Of a stretch of DNA of 51,470 nucleotides, positions 34,308 through 42,547 are shown in pieces. Where the stretch lies: positions 1 to 51,470 of the forward strand of contig CAYONC010000011.1 in assembly GCA_964405265.1 (NCBI GenBank), read 5' to 3'. Numbering within the stretch: the first letter of the stretch is position 1; every line of letters begins with the position of its first letter. This DNA is from Eshraghiella sp964405265 (lineage in GTDB: Bacteria > Bacillota > Clostridia > Lachnospirales > Lachnospiraceae). Position numbers and translations under genes: made by a program. Under the pieces are notes generated by a model. It was not told the DNA's origin. It made no database searches and saw nothing but the letters and a program-made list of their open reading frames with translations.

Positions 34308-34948
34308 TTAAGATAATTCAACAATTCAAGCGGGTGCTTTATTATATCTGAAGCACCTGCTTTTTTTAACTCCTCTTCCGTTCGGAACCCCCACGACACG
34401 GCAATAAGACGAAGCCCTGCATTAGCCGCCGTCATTACGTCAACCTGTGAGTCCCCGACATATAAAACATCTTCCCTTCTGCTTCCCAGCTTCTTAATAA
34501 GACCATTAATCATGGACGCATCCGGTTTTGCGGGAGCACCCTCCGCAACACCCGCTGCCTCCTGTATATATCCTTTAAAATATATTCCGGTAAGCTCTGC
34601 AACGGCACTGTCCACTTTATTTGATGCTATTCCGCACTTTATGCCCATCTTCTTCAATTCCTCAAGAAGCTCCATAATTCCGGAATATGGTGCCGTCCTG
34701 TCATTGCAGTGTATTCTGTAATACTTTTTAAACTCCGTATATACCTTCTCAAATTCTTCCGACGGTGTTCCTGCAGGCAATGCCCTTTCAATAAGCTTTG
34801 CAATTCCGTTTCCCACAAAACTTCTGATTTCATCCGTGCTTCTTTGCGGATATCCGTATGCTGAAAGTGCGTGGTTAGCACTGTCCTTCAAATCCGTAAT
34901 GGTATTAAGCAGTGTTCCGTCCAAATCAAAAATAACCGTATTATACAT
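34289..34948 (-). CDS. HAD phosphatase, phosphoglycolate phosphatase-like
   Basis: A 219-residue HAD hydrolase that dephosphorylates small molecules; phosphoglycolate is the classical substrate of look-alikes. It begins MYNTVIFDLDGTLLNTITDLKDSANHAL, with the nucleophile Asp, has a helical C1 cap (residues 20-85), ASNKVDSAV, and KPDASMINGLIKKLG then VLYVGDSQVDVMTAANAGL with the second acidic pair. Its start overlaps the upstream HAD gene by 8 bases, and its tail overlaps the aldo/keto reductase on the other strand. Confidence 0.93.
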   Translation of the reverse strand: MYNTVIFDLDGTLLNTITDLKDSANHALSAYGYPQRSTDEIRSFVGNGIAKLIERALPAGTPSEEFEKVYTEFKKYYRIHCNDRTAPYSGIMELLEELKKMGIKCGIASNKVDSAVAELTGIYFKGYIQEAAGVAEGAPAKPDASMINGLIKKLGSRREDVLYVGDSQVDVMTAANAGLRLIAVSWGFRTEEELKKAGASDIIKHPLELLNYLNQTPAS

Positions 34949-35669
34949 TCTTATATCCTTCTATCAGCTCAAGTACATGTCCTATGTCACCGTCCTCGAA
35001 AACAAACCTGCAGCCGGGTACGGGATCATTTTCCGGAGAGATTTCCGTGCGCACGTAAAAAGCATCCATTCCGGCTTCTGCCGCACCTGCAATGTCAGTA
35101 GTGCTGTCATTTCCAATCATTATGCACTCTTCCGGCTTAAGATTATGCCTGTCCGTTAATTTTTTAAAAAATGCCGGGTCAGGTTTTTTACAGCCTTCCT
35201 CCGACGATATAAAAATATCATCAAAGCATTCCGTTATTCCGGTTCTTTTCAGCTCCTGCCATGTAAACACTTTCTGCGCATTGGAAAGAAGATAGACTTT
35301 TTTTCCTGCTTTTTTCAGTTCATCAAGAACCCTCCGGCTGTTAGGATACAGTCTAATCATATGAGTTGTAATAATTCGGAAAGTCTCCCCGGCTTCCCAC
35401 ACTTCCTCAGGCGAAATATCCGGTCTGCGCCTTCTGCATATCGTATCAAACGCCGGCAGCACATCTATTTCACGATATCTGTATTCCGTCGGCTCTGCAG
35501 TGAGTCTCGCCACTTCTTCATCATATATTCTGTGTACCTCTTTTCCCGTATAGGACATTCCATGTTCCGTCAGCCAGCCGGCAAAACGCTCCCACGGTTC
35601 TTCATCCCATTCATCCGTCCGTATGTCAATAAGCGTGCCATACAGGTCAAAAATATAATTCTTATACAT
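34941..35669 (-). CDS. HAD hydrolase, YjjG-like
   Basis: A 242-residue HAD enzyme. It opens MYKNYIFDLYGTLIDIRTDEW with DLYGT in place of DLDGT, as seen in the haloacid dehalogenase and YjjG-type branch; the second Asp is thus replaced by Tyr. Then come a longer helical cap (35-120), LLSNAQKVFTW, KKPDPAFFKKL, and IGNDSTTDIAGAAEAGM. Pyrimidine nucleotidase activity is likely by family but unproven. It and the gph-like gene overlap by 8 bases, a two-gene unit, possibly dealing with damaged metabolites. Confidence 0.9.
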   Translation of the reverse strand: MYKNYIFDLYGTLIDIRTDEWDEEPWERFAGWLTEHGMSYTGKEVHRIYDEEVARLTAEPTEYRYREIDVLPAFDTICRRRRPDISPEEVWEAGETFRIITTHMIRLYPNSRRVLDELKKAGKKVYLLSNAQKVFTWQELKRTGITECFDDIFISSEEGCKKPDPAFFKKLTDRHNLKPEECIMIGNDSTTDIAGAAEAGMDAFYVRTEISPENDPVPGCRFVFEDGDIGHVLELIEGYKNV

Positions 35670-35717
35670 TGTATTTTCCTCTTTCTTACATAAGTGAAAT
35701 TTATTATATCACATATC

Positions 35718-35746
35718 TTGACGGAAAGGTAAAATTCTGTAATAAT
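35718..35746 (+). promoter_or_regulatory. Promoter of the ZTP riboswitch-purine operon
   Basis: TTGACG (35718-35723) and AATAAT (35741-35746), spacing 17, stand just before the riboswitch. A divergent HAD gene starts at 35669. Confidence 0.65.
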
Positions 35747-35756
35747 CTTATTATCA

Positions 35757-35830
35757 GTTGCGTTACTGACGGAATATGAGAGATAACTCTTGGGGACCGC
35801 AACATAGTATCAGCCGACCGTCTGGGCGCC
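35757..35830 (+). promoter_or_regulatory. ZTP-type (pfl) riboswitch
   Basis: The P1 stem GTTGCG (35757-35762) pairs with CGCAAC (35798-35803). Between them are CTGACGG and GGGGA elements. After a linker comes GCCGACCGTCTGGGCGCC, the conserved 3' hairpin of the ZTP riboswitch (CCGCCTGGGC type). It lies before IMP cyclohydrolase and AICAR transformylase genes, whose substrate ZMP/ZTP rises in folate shortage. The CCGTCTGGG half also forms the terminator stem that follows, so ligand binding should allow read-through. Confidence 0.85.
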
Positions 35831-35856
35831 GTTTTGGTATACCCGGACGGTTTATT
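35817..35856 (+). terminator. Riboswitch-controlled terminator
   Basis: ACCGTCTGGG (35817-35826) pairs with CCCGGACGGT (35842-35851) in a 10-base stem, then TTATTTATT. It shares bases with the 3' hairpin of the ZTP aptamer, making the two structures exclusive. Confidence 0.85.
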
Positions 35857-35896
35857 TATTACATGACGCAAGTCACACATAACAGGAGGAATTATA

Positions 35897-36610
35897 ATGT
35901 TACAGAAATCACTGGCAGAAGAGCTTAGCGGGACATCTTATCCGGGAAGGGGAATCATCATCGGAAGAACTCCTGACGGAACGAGAGCCGCCATTGCATA
36001 CTTTATAATGGGACGAAGTGATAACAGCCGCAACCGTATCTTCGTTCAGGACGGGGAAGGAATACGCACGGAAGCCTTTGATCCGTCAAAATTAGAGGAC
36101 CCAAGCCTCATTATCTACGCTCCGGTCAGAGTGCTTGGCAATAAGACAATAGTTACCAACGGAGACCAGACTGACACTATATATGACCTGATGGATAAGC
36201 AGTATACCTTTGAGCAGGCATTAAGAACAAGGGAATTTGAACCGGATGCGCCTAATTACACACCAAGAATTTCCGGAATACTGCATTTTGAAAACGGCGG
36301 CTTTAATTATGCAATGTCAATTCTGAAAAGCAACAACGGAAGCCCTGATTCCTGCAACCGTTACACATTTGCATACACGGCACCGGCTGCCGGAGAGGGA
36401 CGCTACATTCACACATATATGGGTGACGGCAATCCGCTTCCAAGCTATGAGGGAGAGCCGACTCTTGTAAATATACCGGACAGCATGGAAGAATTTGCGG
36501 AAACGGTATGGAACAGCCTTGATGCTGACAACAAGGTATCCCTTTTTATCCGTTATATCAACATTGCCGACGGAACATATGATACAAAAATCATTAACAA
36601 AAATATATAA
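35897..36610 (+). CDS. PurO-type IMP cyclohydrolase
   Basis: A 237-residue cytosolic enzyme of the archaeal-type IMP cyclohydrolase family (PurO-like), which closes FAICAR to IMP, the last step of purine ring synthesis. It has SYPGRGIIIGRTPDGTRAAIAYFIMGRSDNSRNRIF at 15-50 with the conserved glycines and RSxxSRNR phosphate-binding basic run. PNYTPRISG and the C-terminal YEGEPTLVNIP segment also fit. It replaces the cyclohydrolase half of bifunctional PurH. AGGAGG precedes ATG 35897. The AICAR transformylase partner begins 15 bases downstream, both behind the ZTP riboswitch. Confidence 0.9.
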   Translation: MLQKSLAEELSGTSYPGRGIIIGRTPDGTRAAIAYFIMGRSDNSRNRIFVQDGEGIRTEAFDPSKLEDPSLIIYAPVRVLGNKTIVTNGDQTDTIYDLMDKQYTFEQALRTREFEPDAPNYTPRISGILHFENGGFNYAMSILKSNNGSPDSCNRYTFAYTAPAAGEGRYIHTYMGDGNPLPSYEGEPTLVNIPDSMEEFAETVWNSLDADNKVSLFIRYINIADGTYDTKIINKNI

Positions 36611-36625
36611 TACGAGGTATATGAC

Positions 36626-37801
36626 ATGAAAGAATTTCAATTAAAATACGGATGTAATCCGAACCAGAAACCTTCAAGGGTATATATGGCAGAAGGAGAA
36701 CTTCCATTTGAAATACTCAACGGGCGTCCGGGCTATATTAATCTTTTGGACGCTTTCAACGGATGGCAGCTTGTAAAGGAGTTAAAAAAAGCAACCGGTC
36801 TTCCTGCAGCCACTTCTTTTAAGCACGTTTCACCTGCAGGAGCAGCAGTCGGACTTCCGCTTACCGATATTGAGCGTAAAATCTACTGGGTTCAGGATAT
36901 GGGAGAGCTTTCTCCTCTTGCATGCGCATATGCAAGGGCAAGAGGTGCTGACCGTATGTCCTCTTTCGGTGATTTTATATCACTTTCAGACATATGTGAT
37001 GCTGACACGGCAAAGCTTATCAGGAGAGAGGTTTCCGACGGAATCATTGCTCCCGGCTATGAACCGGAGGCACTCGAAATTCTCAGTGCCAAGAAAAAAG
37101 GCGGCTACTGTGTAATTAAAATTGACCCGGATTATGTACCGGCACCGGTTGAGCGTAAAGACGTATTCGGAGTAACATTTGAACAGGGAAGAAATGAGCT
37201 CGTTATAGATGATGAACTTTTTTCAAATGTGGTAACTGACAATCGTGAAATTCCCGAGTCTGCCAGAATAGATCTTGCCATTGCAATGATTACGCTGAAA
37301 TATACACAGTCTAATTCCGTATGCTACACAAAAGGCGGACAGGCAATCGGCATCGGTGCCGGACAGCAGTCAAGAATCCACTGTACAAGACTTGCCGGTC
37401 AGAAAGCCGATAACTGGTTTTTAAGGCAGAACCCTAAGGTTCTTAATCTTCCTTTTAAGGACGGAATAGGACGTGCTGACAGGGACAACACCATAGATGT
37501 ATACATCGGTGATGAATATGAAGACGTTCTCGCTGAAGGAACATGGCAGAATCTGTTTACGGAAAAGCCTGAAGTATTTACGAGGGAAGAAAAAAGGGCA
37601 TGGCTTGATAAAATGCAGGACGTATGTCTTGGCTCGGATGCTTTTTTCCCATTCGGAGATAATATAGAAAGAGCCCATAAGAGCGGCGTTAAATATATCG
37701 CTCAGCCGGGAGGCTCGGTAAGGGATGACAATGTAATCGATACCTGCAACAAATATAACATGGCCATGTGCTTTACCGGAATAAGGCTGTTCCACCATTA
37801 A
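36626..37801 (+). CDS. AICAR transformylase, stand-alone
   Basis: A 391-residue phosphoribosylaminoimidazolecarboxamide formyltransferase, corresponding to the C-terminal half of PurH; it transfers a formyl group from 10-formyl-THF to AICAR. It begins MKEFQLKYGCNPNQKPSRVY, typical for stand-alone Clostridia forms. TSFKHVSPAGAAVGLPL holds the catalytic Lys-His pair. Later come SNSVCYTKGGQAIGIGAGQQSRIHC and FFPFGDNIERAHKSGVKYIAQPGGSVRDD. With the cyclohydrolase upstream it completes IMP synthesis. The GH31 gene begins 21 bases after the stop, and may be co-transcribed. Confidence 0.95.
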   Translation: MKEFQLKYGCNPNQKPSRVYMAEGELPFEILNGRPGYINLLDAFNGWQLVKELKKATGLPAATSFKHVSPAGAAVGLPLTDIERKIYWVQDMGELSPLACAYARARGADRMSSFGDFISLSDICDADTAKLIRREVSDGIIAPGYEPEALEILSAKKKGGYCVIKIDPDYVPAPVERKDVFGVTFEQGRNELVIDDELFSNVVTDNREIPESARIDLAIAMITLKYTQSNSVCYTKGGQAIGIGAGQQSRIHCTRLAGQKADNWFLRQNPKVLNLPFKDGIGRADRDNTIDVYIGDEYEDVLAEGTWQNLFTEKPEVFTREEKRAWLDKMQDVCLGSDAFFPFGDNIERAHKSGVKYIAQPGGSVRDDNVIDTCNKYNMAMCFTGIRLFHH

Positions 37802-37822
37802 TCCGCACCAGGAGGTTGTTTT

Positions 37823-39790
37823 ATGATTAGTAAATTTTCTTTTGGAAAACCGTTTAATACCAATGCCGTTGTAAAAGACATTCCGTCGTCATCTGATTTT
37901 CCTGCTTATCTAACGCTTGAAAGCGGAAATCTTTCAATCAGCGCTTCACTTGCTGCTGATGAAATTATCTACGGGCTCGGCGAGACCGTCAGGGGCATTA
38001 ACAAAAGAGGGCACCGGTATGTCAGCAACTGCTCCGATGATTTCAGTCATACGGAAGACAAAGCCTCTCTTTATGCCGCACACAATTTTATACTTGCTGA
38101 CGGCTTCATAAAATATGGTATTTTTGTTGACTATCCTGCCATTGTAACCTTCGACATAGGATATACTGATTCTGATGTTATGACAATATCAGTTGAGGAT
38201 GCCAATTATGACCTGTATGTAATTGAGGGTAATTCCTTAAAGGATATAATCAGAGAATTCCGTGAGCTGATAGGTCAGAGCTACGTTGCACCAAAATGGG
38301 CATTCGGATATCAGCAGAGCCGTTGGAGTTATGAAACGGCTGATAAGGTAAGAGAAGTTGTCAGAGGATACCGCGACAATAACATTCCTCTTGAGTCTGT
38401 ATTTATTGATATTGACTACATGGACAATTATAAGGACTTTACAGTCAATGAAGCTGCTTTTCCGGATTTCTCCGGTTTTGTAGAGGAAATGAAGCAGGAG
38501 CACATACATCTTGTTCCCATTATCGATGCTGCCGTTAAGGCAGAGGAAGGTTATGAGGTATATGATGAAGGCGTTGAAGGCAATTATTTCTGTAAGGATG
38601 AAAACGGCAGCGATTTTATAACCGCCGTATGGCCGGGTCTTTCGGTACTTCCTGACTTTTTGAATGATGATGCACGACGCTGGTTCGGAATGAAATACCG
38701 TTATCTTACCGATATGGGTATAGACGGTTTCTGGAATGACATGAATGAGCCTGCACTTTTTTATTCAGAGAAAAATCTAAAGCACACCATGAATGAGCTG
38801 AAAAAATATGCTGACATGAAGCTTACGCTTACGGATTTATGGGCATTTAAAGACCTCGTAAACGGTCTCGCCAATAATCCTGAAGATTACCGGAGCTTTT
38901 ATCATAATGTCAATGGCGAACGGGTAAGACATGACAGGGTTCACAACATATACGGATACAACATGACCGTATCGGCTGCAGATGCTTTCAAAGAGCTTGA
39001 ACCGGATAAAAAAATACTCATGATATCGCGTGCTTCGTATATAGGTATGCACCGTTACAGCGGAATATGGACGGGTGACAATTCTTCATGGTGGGCACAT
39101 ATTGAACTTCTCATGCACCAGCTTCCTAACATTAATATGTGCGGTTTCATGTATGTTGGTGCCGACACCGGCGGATTTAACCAGAACACATCCGAAGACC
39201 ACCTGATGAGATTCATGGAGCTTTCGCTTTTTACACCTTTAATGCGTAATCATGCTGCTCTCGGCACAAGGGATCAGGAGCTGTATAAGTTCAGACGCAT
39301 TGATGATTTCCGTAATATAGTCCGCCTGAGATATGGTTTTATTCCATACCTTTACAGTGAATATATCAAGTCAATACAGACCGGCAGTCTGATGTTCACA
39401 CCGTTGGGAATTGAATTTCCGGATGACGATATTGCCCGTCACATTGAGGATCAGCTTTTAGTCGGAGAGAATATCATGATTGCCCCTGTATACAAGCAGA
39501 ATGCTTACGGACGTTATGTATATCTTCCTGAAGACATGACAATGCTCCGTTTCCGCAGTCTTGAAGACCTTGACGTCATGCCTTTGGAAGCCGGTCATCA
39601 TTATATCAGTGTCGCACTTAATGAAGTTCTTGTGTTTGTGCGGAAGGATGCTTTCTTCTTCACGGGAAAGGCTGCCATGAATACGGATGAACTTGCAGAT
39701 AATGAATATGTCTTCTACGCCGCCGATGGATTTAAAGGCTGCTACAGCCTATATACCGATATTAACGAGTATACCGTGTTGGAAAATTAA
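37823..39790 (+). CDS. GH31 alpha-glucosidase/xylosidase
   Basis: A 655-residue glycoside hydrolase family 31 enzyme that releases alpha-linked glucose or xylose. There is no signal peptide, so it is cytosolic and would work on imported oligosaccharides. The N-terminal beta domain includes IYGLGETVRGINKRG. The barrel has SRWSYETADKV, VFIDIDYMD, the nucleophile Asp in GFWNDMNEPALF near residue 305, and the acid/base Asp in IWTGDNSSWW near 418. Near 440 are MCGFMYVGADTGGFNQNTSEDH and RNHAALGTRDQE. ATG follows AGGAGG. No transporter or regulator of sugar uptake is beside it; its place behind purine genes looks incidental. Confidence 0.93.
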   Translation: MISKFSFGKPFNTNAVVKDIPSSSDFPAYLTLESGNLSISASLAADEIIYGLGETVRGINKRGHRYVSNCSDDFSHTEDKASLYAAHNFILADGFIKYGIFVDYPAIVTFDIGYTDSDVMTISVEDANYDLYVIEGNSLKDIIREFRELIGQSYVAPKWAFGYQQSRWSYETADKVREVVRGYRDNNIPLESVFIDIDYMDNYKDFTVNEAAFPDFSGFVEEMKQEHIHLVPIIDAAVKAEEGYEVYDEGVEGNYFCKDENGSDFITAVWPGLSVLPDFLNDDARRWFGMKYRYLTDMGIDGFWNDMNEPALFYSEKNLKHTMNELKKYADMKLTLTDLWAFKDLVNGLANNPEDYRSFYHNVNGERVRHDRVHNIYGYNMTVSAADAFKELEPDKKILMISRASYIGMHRYSGIWTGDNSSWWAHIELLMHQLPNINMCGFMYVGADTGGFNQNTSEDHLMRFMELSLFTPLMRNHAALGTRDQELYKFRRIDDFRNIVRLRYGFIPYLYSEYIKSIQTGSLMFTPLGIEFPDDDIARHIEDQLLVGENIMIAPVYKQNAYGRYVYLPEDMTMLRFRSLEDLDVMPLEAGHHYISVALNEVLVFVRKDAFFFTGKAAMNTDELADNEYVFYAADGFKGCYSLYTDINEYTVLEN

Positions 39791-39844
39791 TCCGCAGGCA
39801 GAATAGGTTTTTAACTTTACGCTGTTATCTCACAAAAAATTTAA

Positions 39845-39886
39845 AAGGAATGGTGTATCCCATTTTAGCGGGGCGCACCATTCCTT
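39845..39886 (-). terminator. Convergent terminator between GH31 and SGNH genes
   Basis: AAGGAATGGTG pairs with CACCATTCCTT, an 11-base stem with a 20-base loop. On the minus strand TTTTAAATTTTTTG follows, serving the SGNH gene; a weaker U-run on the plus strand suggests it works both ways. Confidence 0.8.
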
Positions 39887-39909
39887 AATTATTTCTTATG
39901 TTCCTTAAT

Positions 39910-40791
39910 CTACGGAATAAATCTCTGTATATAATTATAAATTATCATGGATGTCTCATAAGTATAATGAACTCCGTCAAACGTGTCAAAATCCACAACT
40001 TCATTTACAAGATATGAATAACAGTCTATTATGCTGATTCTCTTATCAAGCCCGTTCATCATTCTGACATTGAAGGCCTGAATATCCGAGGTCTGGGCAT
40101 TATATTTTCCGCCCGAATCAACCATTGCCTGATTAACCGGATTAACAAGCATATAATATATGCGGCAGTCCATTGTAGCGGCCATCTCATTCATTGCGGC
40201 TATATACTGGTTATATCTGTATTTCATGTCATTAATACCCAAATTAATGATAAGTACGGTTGATGAATCACAGTATTCCCTGATTGTCTGCATATTTTCC
40301 ATGAGAAAATCATATCCTACTCCGTTCTCGCATATAAATTTCTCATTCCATTTCATAAGTCCGTATACATTCAGGGCATCTCTCATTCCCATAAATCTTG
40401 AATCGCCTACATACAGATACTTCCATTGCTTCGGTGTCTCTGTCGGAGCTTCCGTCGGCGGTTCAGTCGGAGCTTCCGTCGGTGGTTCGGTTGTCGGTTC
40501 AGTCGGAGCTTCCGTCGGTGGTTCGGTCGGCGGCTCCGTCGCGACTTCCGTAGTGGTTTCCGTCATTGATTCCGTTTCACGCTCCTTGTCCTGAACACCG
40601 GTTACAATTCCTGACGGTACCGTTTCAACGGACACTTCGTATTCTCCCGTATCTTTATCACTTACATAAGGTGCATTCATCATTATGTCTTCGGTATTAT
40701 TCACTTTTTTGCCGCCAAGTGCTGAAAGTGCCGAAATAACGGCTATCAGTACAAGTGCCGGTATAATAATTTTTCCTGCTGACTGTTTCAT
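39910..40791 (-). CDS. Surface-exposed SGNH/GDSL hydrolase with TEPPTEAP linker
   Basis: A 293-residue protein with an N-terminal membrane anchor or signal (residues 8-27), an extended low-complexity linker of TEPPTEAP-like repeats (74-121), then a SGNH hydrolase domain. Catalytic motifs are GDSR (129-132) with the nucleophile Ser131, GIND (185-188) and DGVH (272-275) with the terminal Asp and His. Such domains hydrolyse acetyl or acyl esters on wall polymers or glycans. The Pro/Thr/Glu spacer is typical of Clostridia proteins that hold a domain away from the membrane. The start is 10 bases after AGAAAG. It is a single gene with its own terminator. Confidence 0.88.
   Translation of the reverse strand: MKQSAGKIIIPALVLIAVISALSALGGKKVNNTEDIMMNAPYVSDKDTGEYEVSVETVPSGIVTGVQDKERETESMTETTTEVATEPPTEPPTEAPTEPTTEPPTEAPTEPPTEAPTETPKQWKYLYVGDSRFMGMRDALNVYGLMKWNEKFICENGVGYDFLMENMQTIREYCDSSTVLIINLGINDMKYRYNQYIAAMNEMAATMDCRIYYMLVNPVNQAMVDSGGKYNAQTSDIQAFNVRMMNGLDKRISIIDCYSYLVNEVVDFDTFDGVHYTYETSMIIYNYIQRFIP
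40429..40572 (-). repeat. In-frame TEPPTEAP tandem repeat
   Basis: Within the SGNH gene, 24-base units encoding TEPPTEAP recur in slightly varied form, with near-identical copies such as TCCGTCGGCGGTTCAGTCGG. The array is fully in frame and could change in copy number by slippage, changing linker length. Confidence 0.75.
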
Positions 40792-40862
40792 AATCTTTCT
40801 GCCTTGTTTTCTTACTAATTATTATATTTGAACACATTTTAATTGGTTTGTCAAATTTTACC

Positions 40863-41711
40863 TTACTCCCAGATAAAATTATCAATAAGTCTTGTTTTCC
40901 CGATATATACGGCAATCGCAACAAGCATAGGCTTCTGCACCCTGTCAGTCTGCCTGATCGTGATTCCGTCAACGGCTTTAACGTAATCGATTTTTGCAAG
41001 CGGTTCGCTGTTAATAAGCTCTTTCATCGCACCGGTTATTACCGATGTGTCTTCTTCTCCCGCTTCCACCATGCTCCTGCCAAGACGTATGCTTTTGCTC
41101 AGTATCAGTGCCGCTTTTCTCTCTTCTTCCGACAGGTAGGTATTTCTTGAGCTTTTTGCCAGACCGTCCTCTTCCCTTATAATGGGACATCCTATTACCT
41201 CAAGGTTCATATTTAGATCTTCAACCATATGCCTGATTATTGCAAGCTGTTGGGCATCCTTCTGTCCGAAATATGCCCTGTCAGGCTGAACAATATTAAA
41301 AAGCTTGTTCACTACCGTACACACGCCCCTGAAATGAACCGGTCTGCTGATTCCGCACAATTCTTCGGTAAGCACGGACATATCAACATAAGAGCTGAAG
41401 TTATCATGGTACATCTCTGAAGGCTCCGGATGAAATATAAGATCAACGCCTAAGCTCTCACATAATTCGCTGTCTTTCTCAAAATCCCTCGGATAACTTG
41501 CCAGGTCTTCCTTCGGTCCGAACTGCATCGGATTAACAAAGATGCTTACTGCAACCCTGTCATTCTGTTCCCTTGCCGCCTTTATAAGGCTTGCGTGTCC
41601 TTCGTGAAGAAATCCCATGGTAGGCACAAAACCGATACTCAGATTTTCTTTTTTCCATTCCTTAATCTGTTTTTTTACTTCACTTACCTTTGTTTCTGTT
41701 TTCATTTTCAA
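40863..41711 (-). CDS. panC: Pantothenate synthetase
   Basis: ATP-dependent ligase joining pantoate and beta-alanine to pantothenate, in the cytosol. The 282-residue protein is of normal length. Seen: VPTMGFLHEGHASLIKAA with the HxGH adenylate motif near 30-45, SIFVNPMQFGPKEDLASYPR, FHPEPSEMY, VVNKLFNIVQPDRAYFGQKD, the loop RNTYLS, and IDYVKAVD. The start overlaps the panB stop as ATGA. It is the last gene of the DUF2520-panB-panC group. No panD for beta-alanine is seen in the window. Confidence 0.97.
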   Translation of the reverse strand: MKMKTETKVSEVKKQIKEWKKENLSIGFVPTMGFLHEGHASLIKAAREQNDRVAVSIFVNPMQFGPKEDLASYPRDFEKDSELCESLGVDLIFHPEPSEMYHDNFSSYVDMSVLTEELCGISRPVHFRGVCTVVNKLFNIVQPDRAYFGQKDAQQLAIIRHMVEDLNMNLEVIGCPIIREEDGLAKSSRNTYLSEEERKAALILSKSIRLGRSMVEAGEEDTSVITGAMKELINSEPLAKIDYVKAVDGITIRQTDRVQKPMLVAIAVYIGKTRLIDNFIWE

Positions 41712-42547
41712 TCCTCTTTTCTCAAAAAATCAAGATTTTTTTCATCCATGCCGTAGGAATGTTCCTCTCCCGGAAAAGTTCCTGCCTTAACCTCATCCGT
41801 ATAGGCTTGAAACGCATTTTTCATAAACTCCCCTGTATTTGCAAATACCTTTACAAACTTCGGTTTAAAATCCGAAAACATACCTAACATATCCTGATAT
41901 ACCAGCACCTGCCCGTCACAGTACTTTCCGGCACCGATACCTATTGTAGGAATTGTAAGTGCTTCCGTAACTGCTTTTGCAAGCGGAGCCGGTATTCCTT
42001 CAAGGACTACCAGTGATGCTCCGGCTTCCTCTATACGCTTTGCATCTTCTATGATTTTCCGTGCCGCTTCTTCACTTTTTCCCTGAACCTTAAAGCCGCC
42101 GAACATATTTACCGACTGAGGTGTAAGTCCTATATGTCCGCATACCGGAATGGACGCTTTAACCATTGCTTCTATCTGCGGACATACACCTACTCCTCCT
42201 TCAAGCTTAACCATGTGACACCTGCCCTCCTTCATGAGACGGCCTGCATTGGTAACTGCCTGTTCCACGGATACCTGATATGACATAAACGGCATATCGC
42301 CTATTACAAGGGAATTTTCTGCTCCCCGTGACACTGCTGCCGTGTGATGTATCATGTCTTCCATTGTCACGGACAGCGTATCCTTATATCCAAGAACAGT
42401 CATTCCGAGTGAATCACCTACGAGCAGGATATTAATTCCTGCTTCATCCATGAGCTTTGCCATTGAATAGTCATAGCAGGTAAGCATGGTTATTTTGTCG
42501 CCTTCCTGCTTCATTTTAAGTAATGTTGAAACCGTATTTTTAGCCAT
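41708..42547 (-). CDS. panB: Ketopantoate hydroxymethyltransferase
   Basis: Makes ketopantoate from 2-ketoisovalerate and methylene-THF. I place the start at the ATG at 42547, nine bases after GGAGG, giving 279 residues; it overlaps the DUF2520 gene by 8 bases. Seen: MLTCYDYSMAKLMDEAGINILLVGDSLGM with the metal-binding Asp, VIGDMPFMSYQ, VKLEGG, PVCGHIGLTPQSVNMFGG, VLEGIPAPLA, and IGIGAGKYCDGQVLVYQDMLG. All are family landmarks. Confidence 0.97.
   Translation of the reverse strand: MAKNTVSTLLKMKQEGDKITMLTCYDYSMAKLMDEAGINILLVGDSLGMTVLGYKDTLSVTMEDMIHHTAAVSRGAENSLVIGDMPFMSYQVSVEQAVTNAGRLMKEGRCHMVKLEGGVGVCPQIEAMVKASIPVCGHIGLTPQSVNMFGGFKVQGKSEEAARKIIEDAKRIEEAGASLVVLEGIPAPLAKAVTEALTIPTIGIGAGKYCDGQVLVYQDMLGMFSDFKPKFVKVFANTGEFMKNAFQAYTDEVKAGTFPGEEHSYGMDEKNLDFLRKED

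Noticed and set aside
35757..35856. Considered a purine (guanine) riboswitch because it precedes purine genes
   Set aside because: The three-way junction core of purine riboswitches is absent, while the CCGTCTGGGC hairpin and P1 fit the ZTP class.
40429..40572. Array of short repeats considered as CRISPR
   Set aside because: The repeats are contiguous, in frame and coding; there are no spacers and no cas genes.
40160..40594. A plus-strand open frame encoding a Val/Gly/Ser-rich repeat protein
   Set aside because: It is the antisense of the TEPPTEAP linker of the SGNH gene. It has no ribosome binding site, and the minus frame has clear catalytic motifs.
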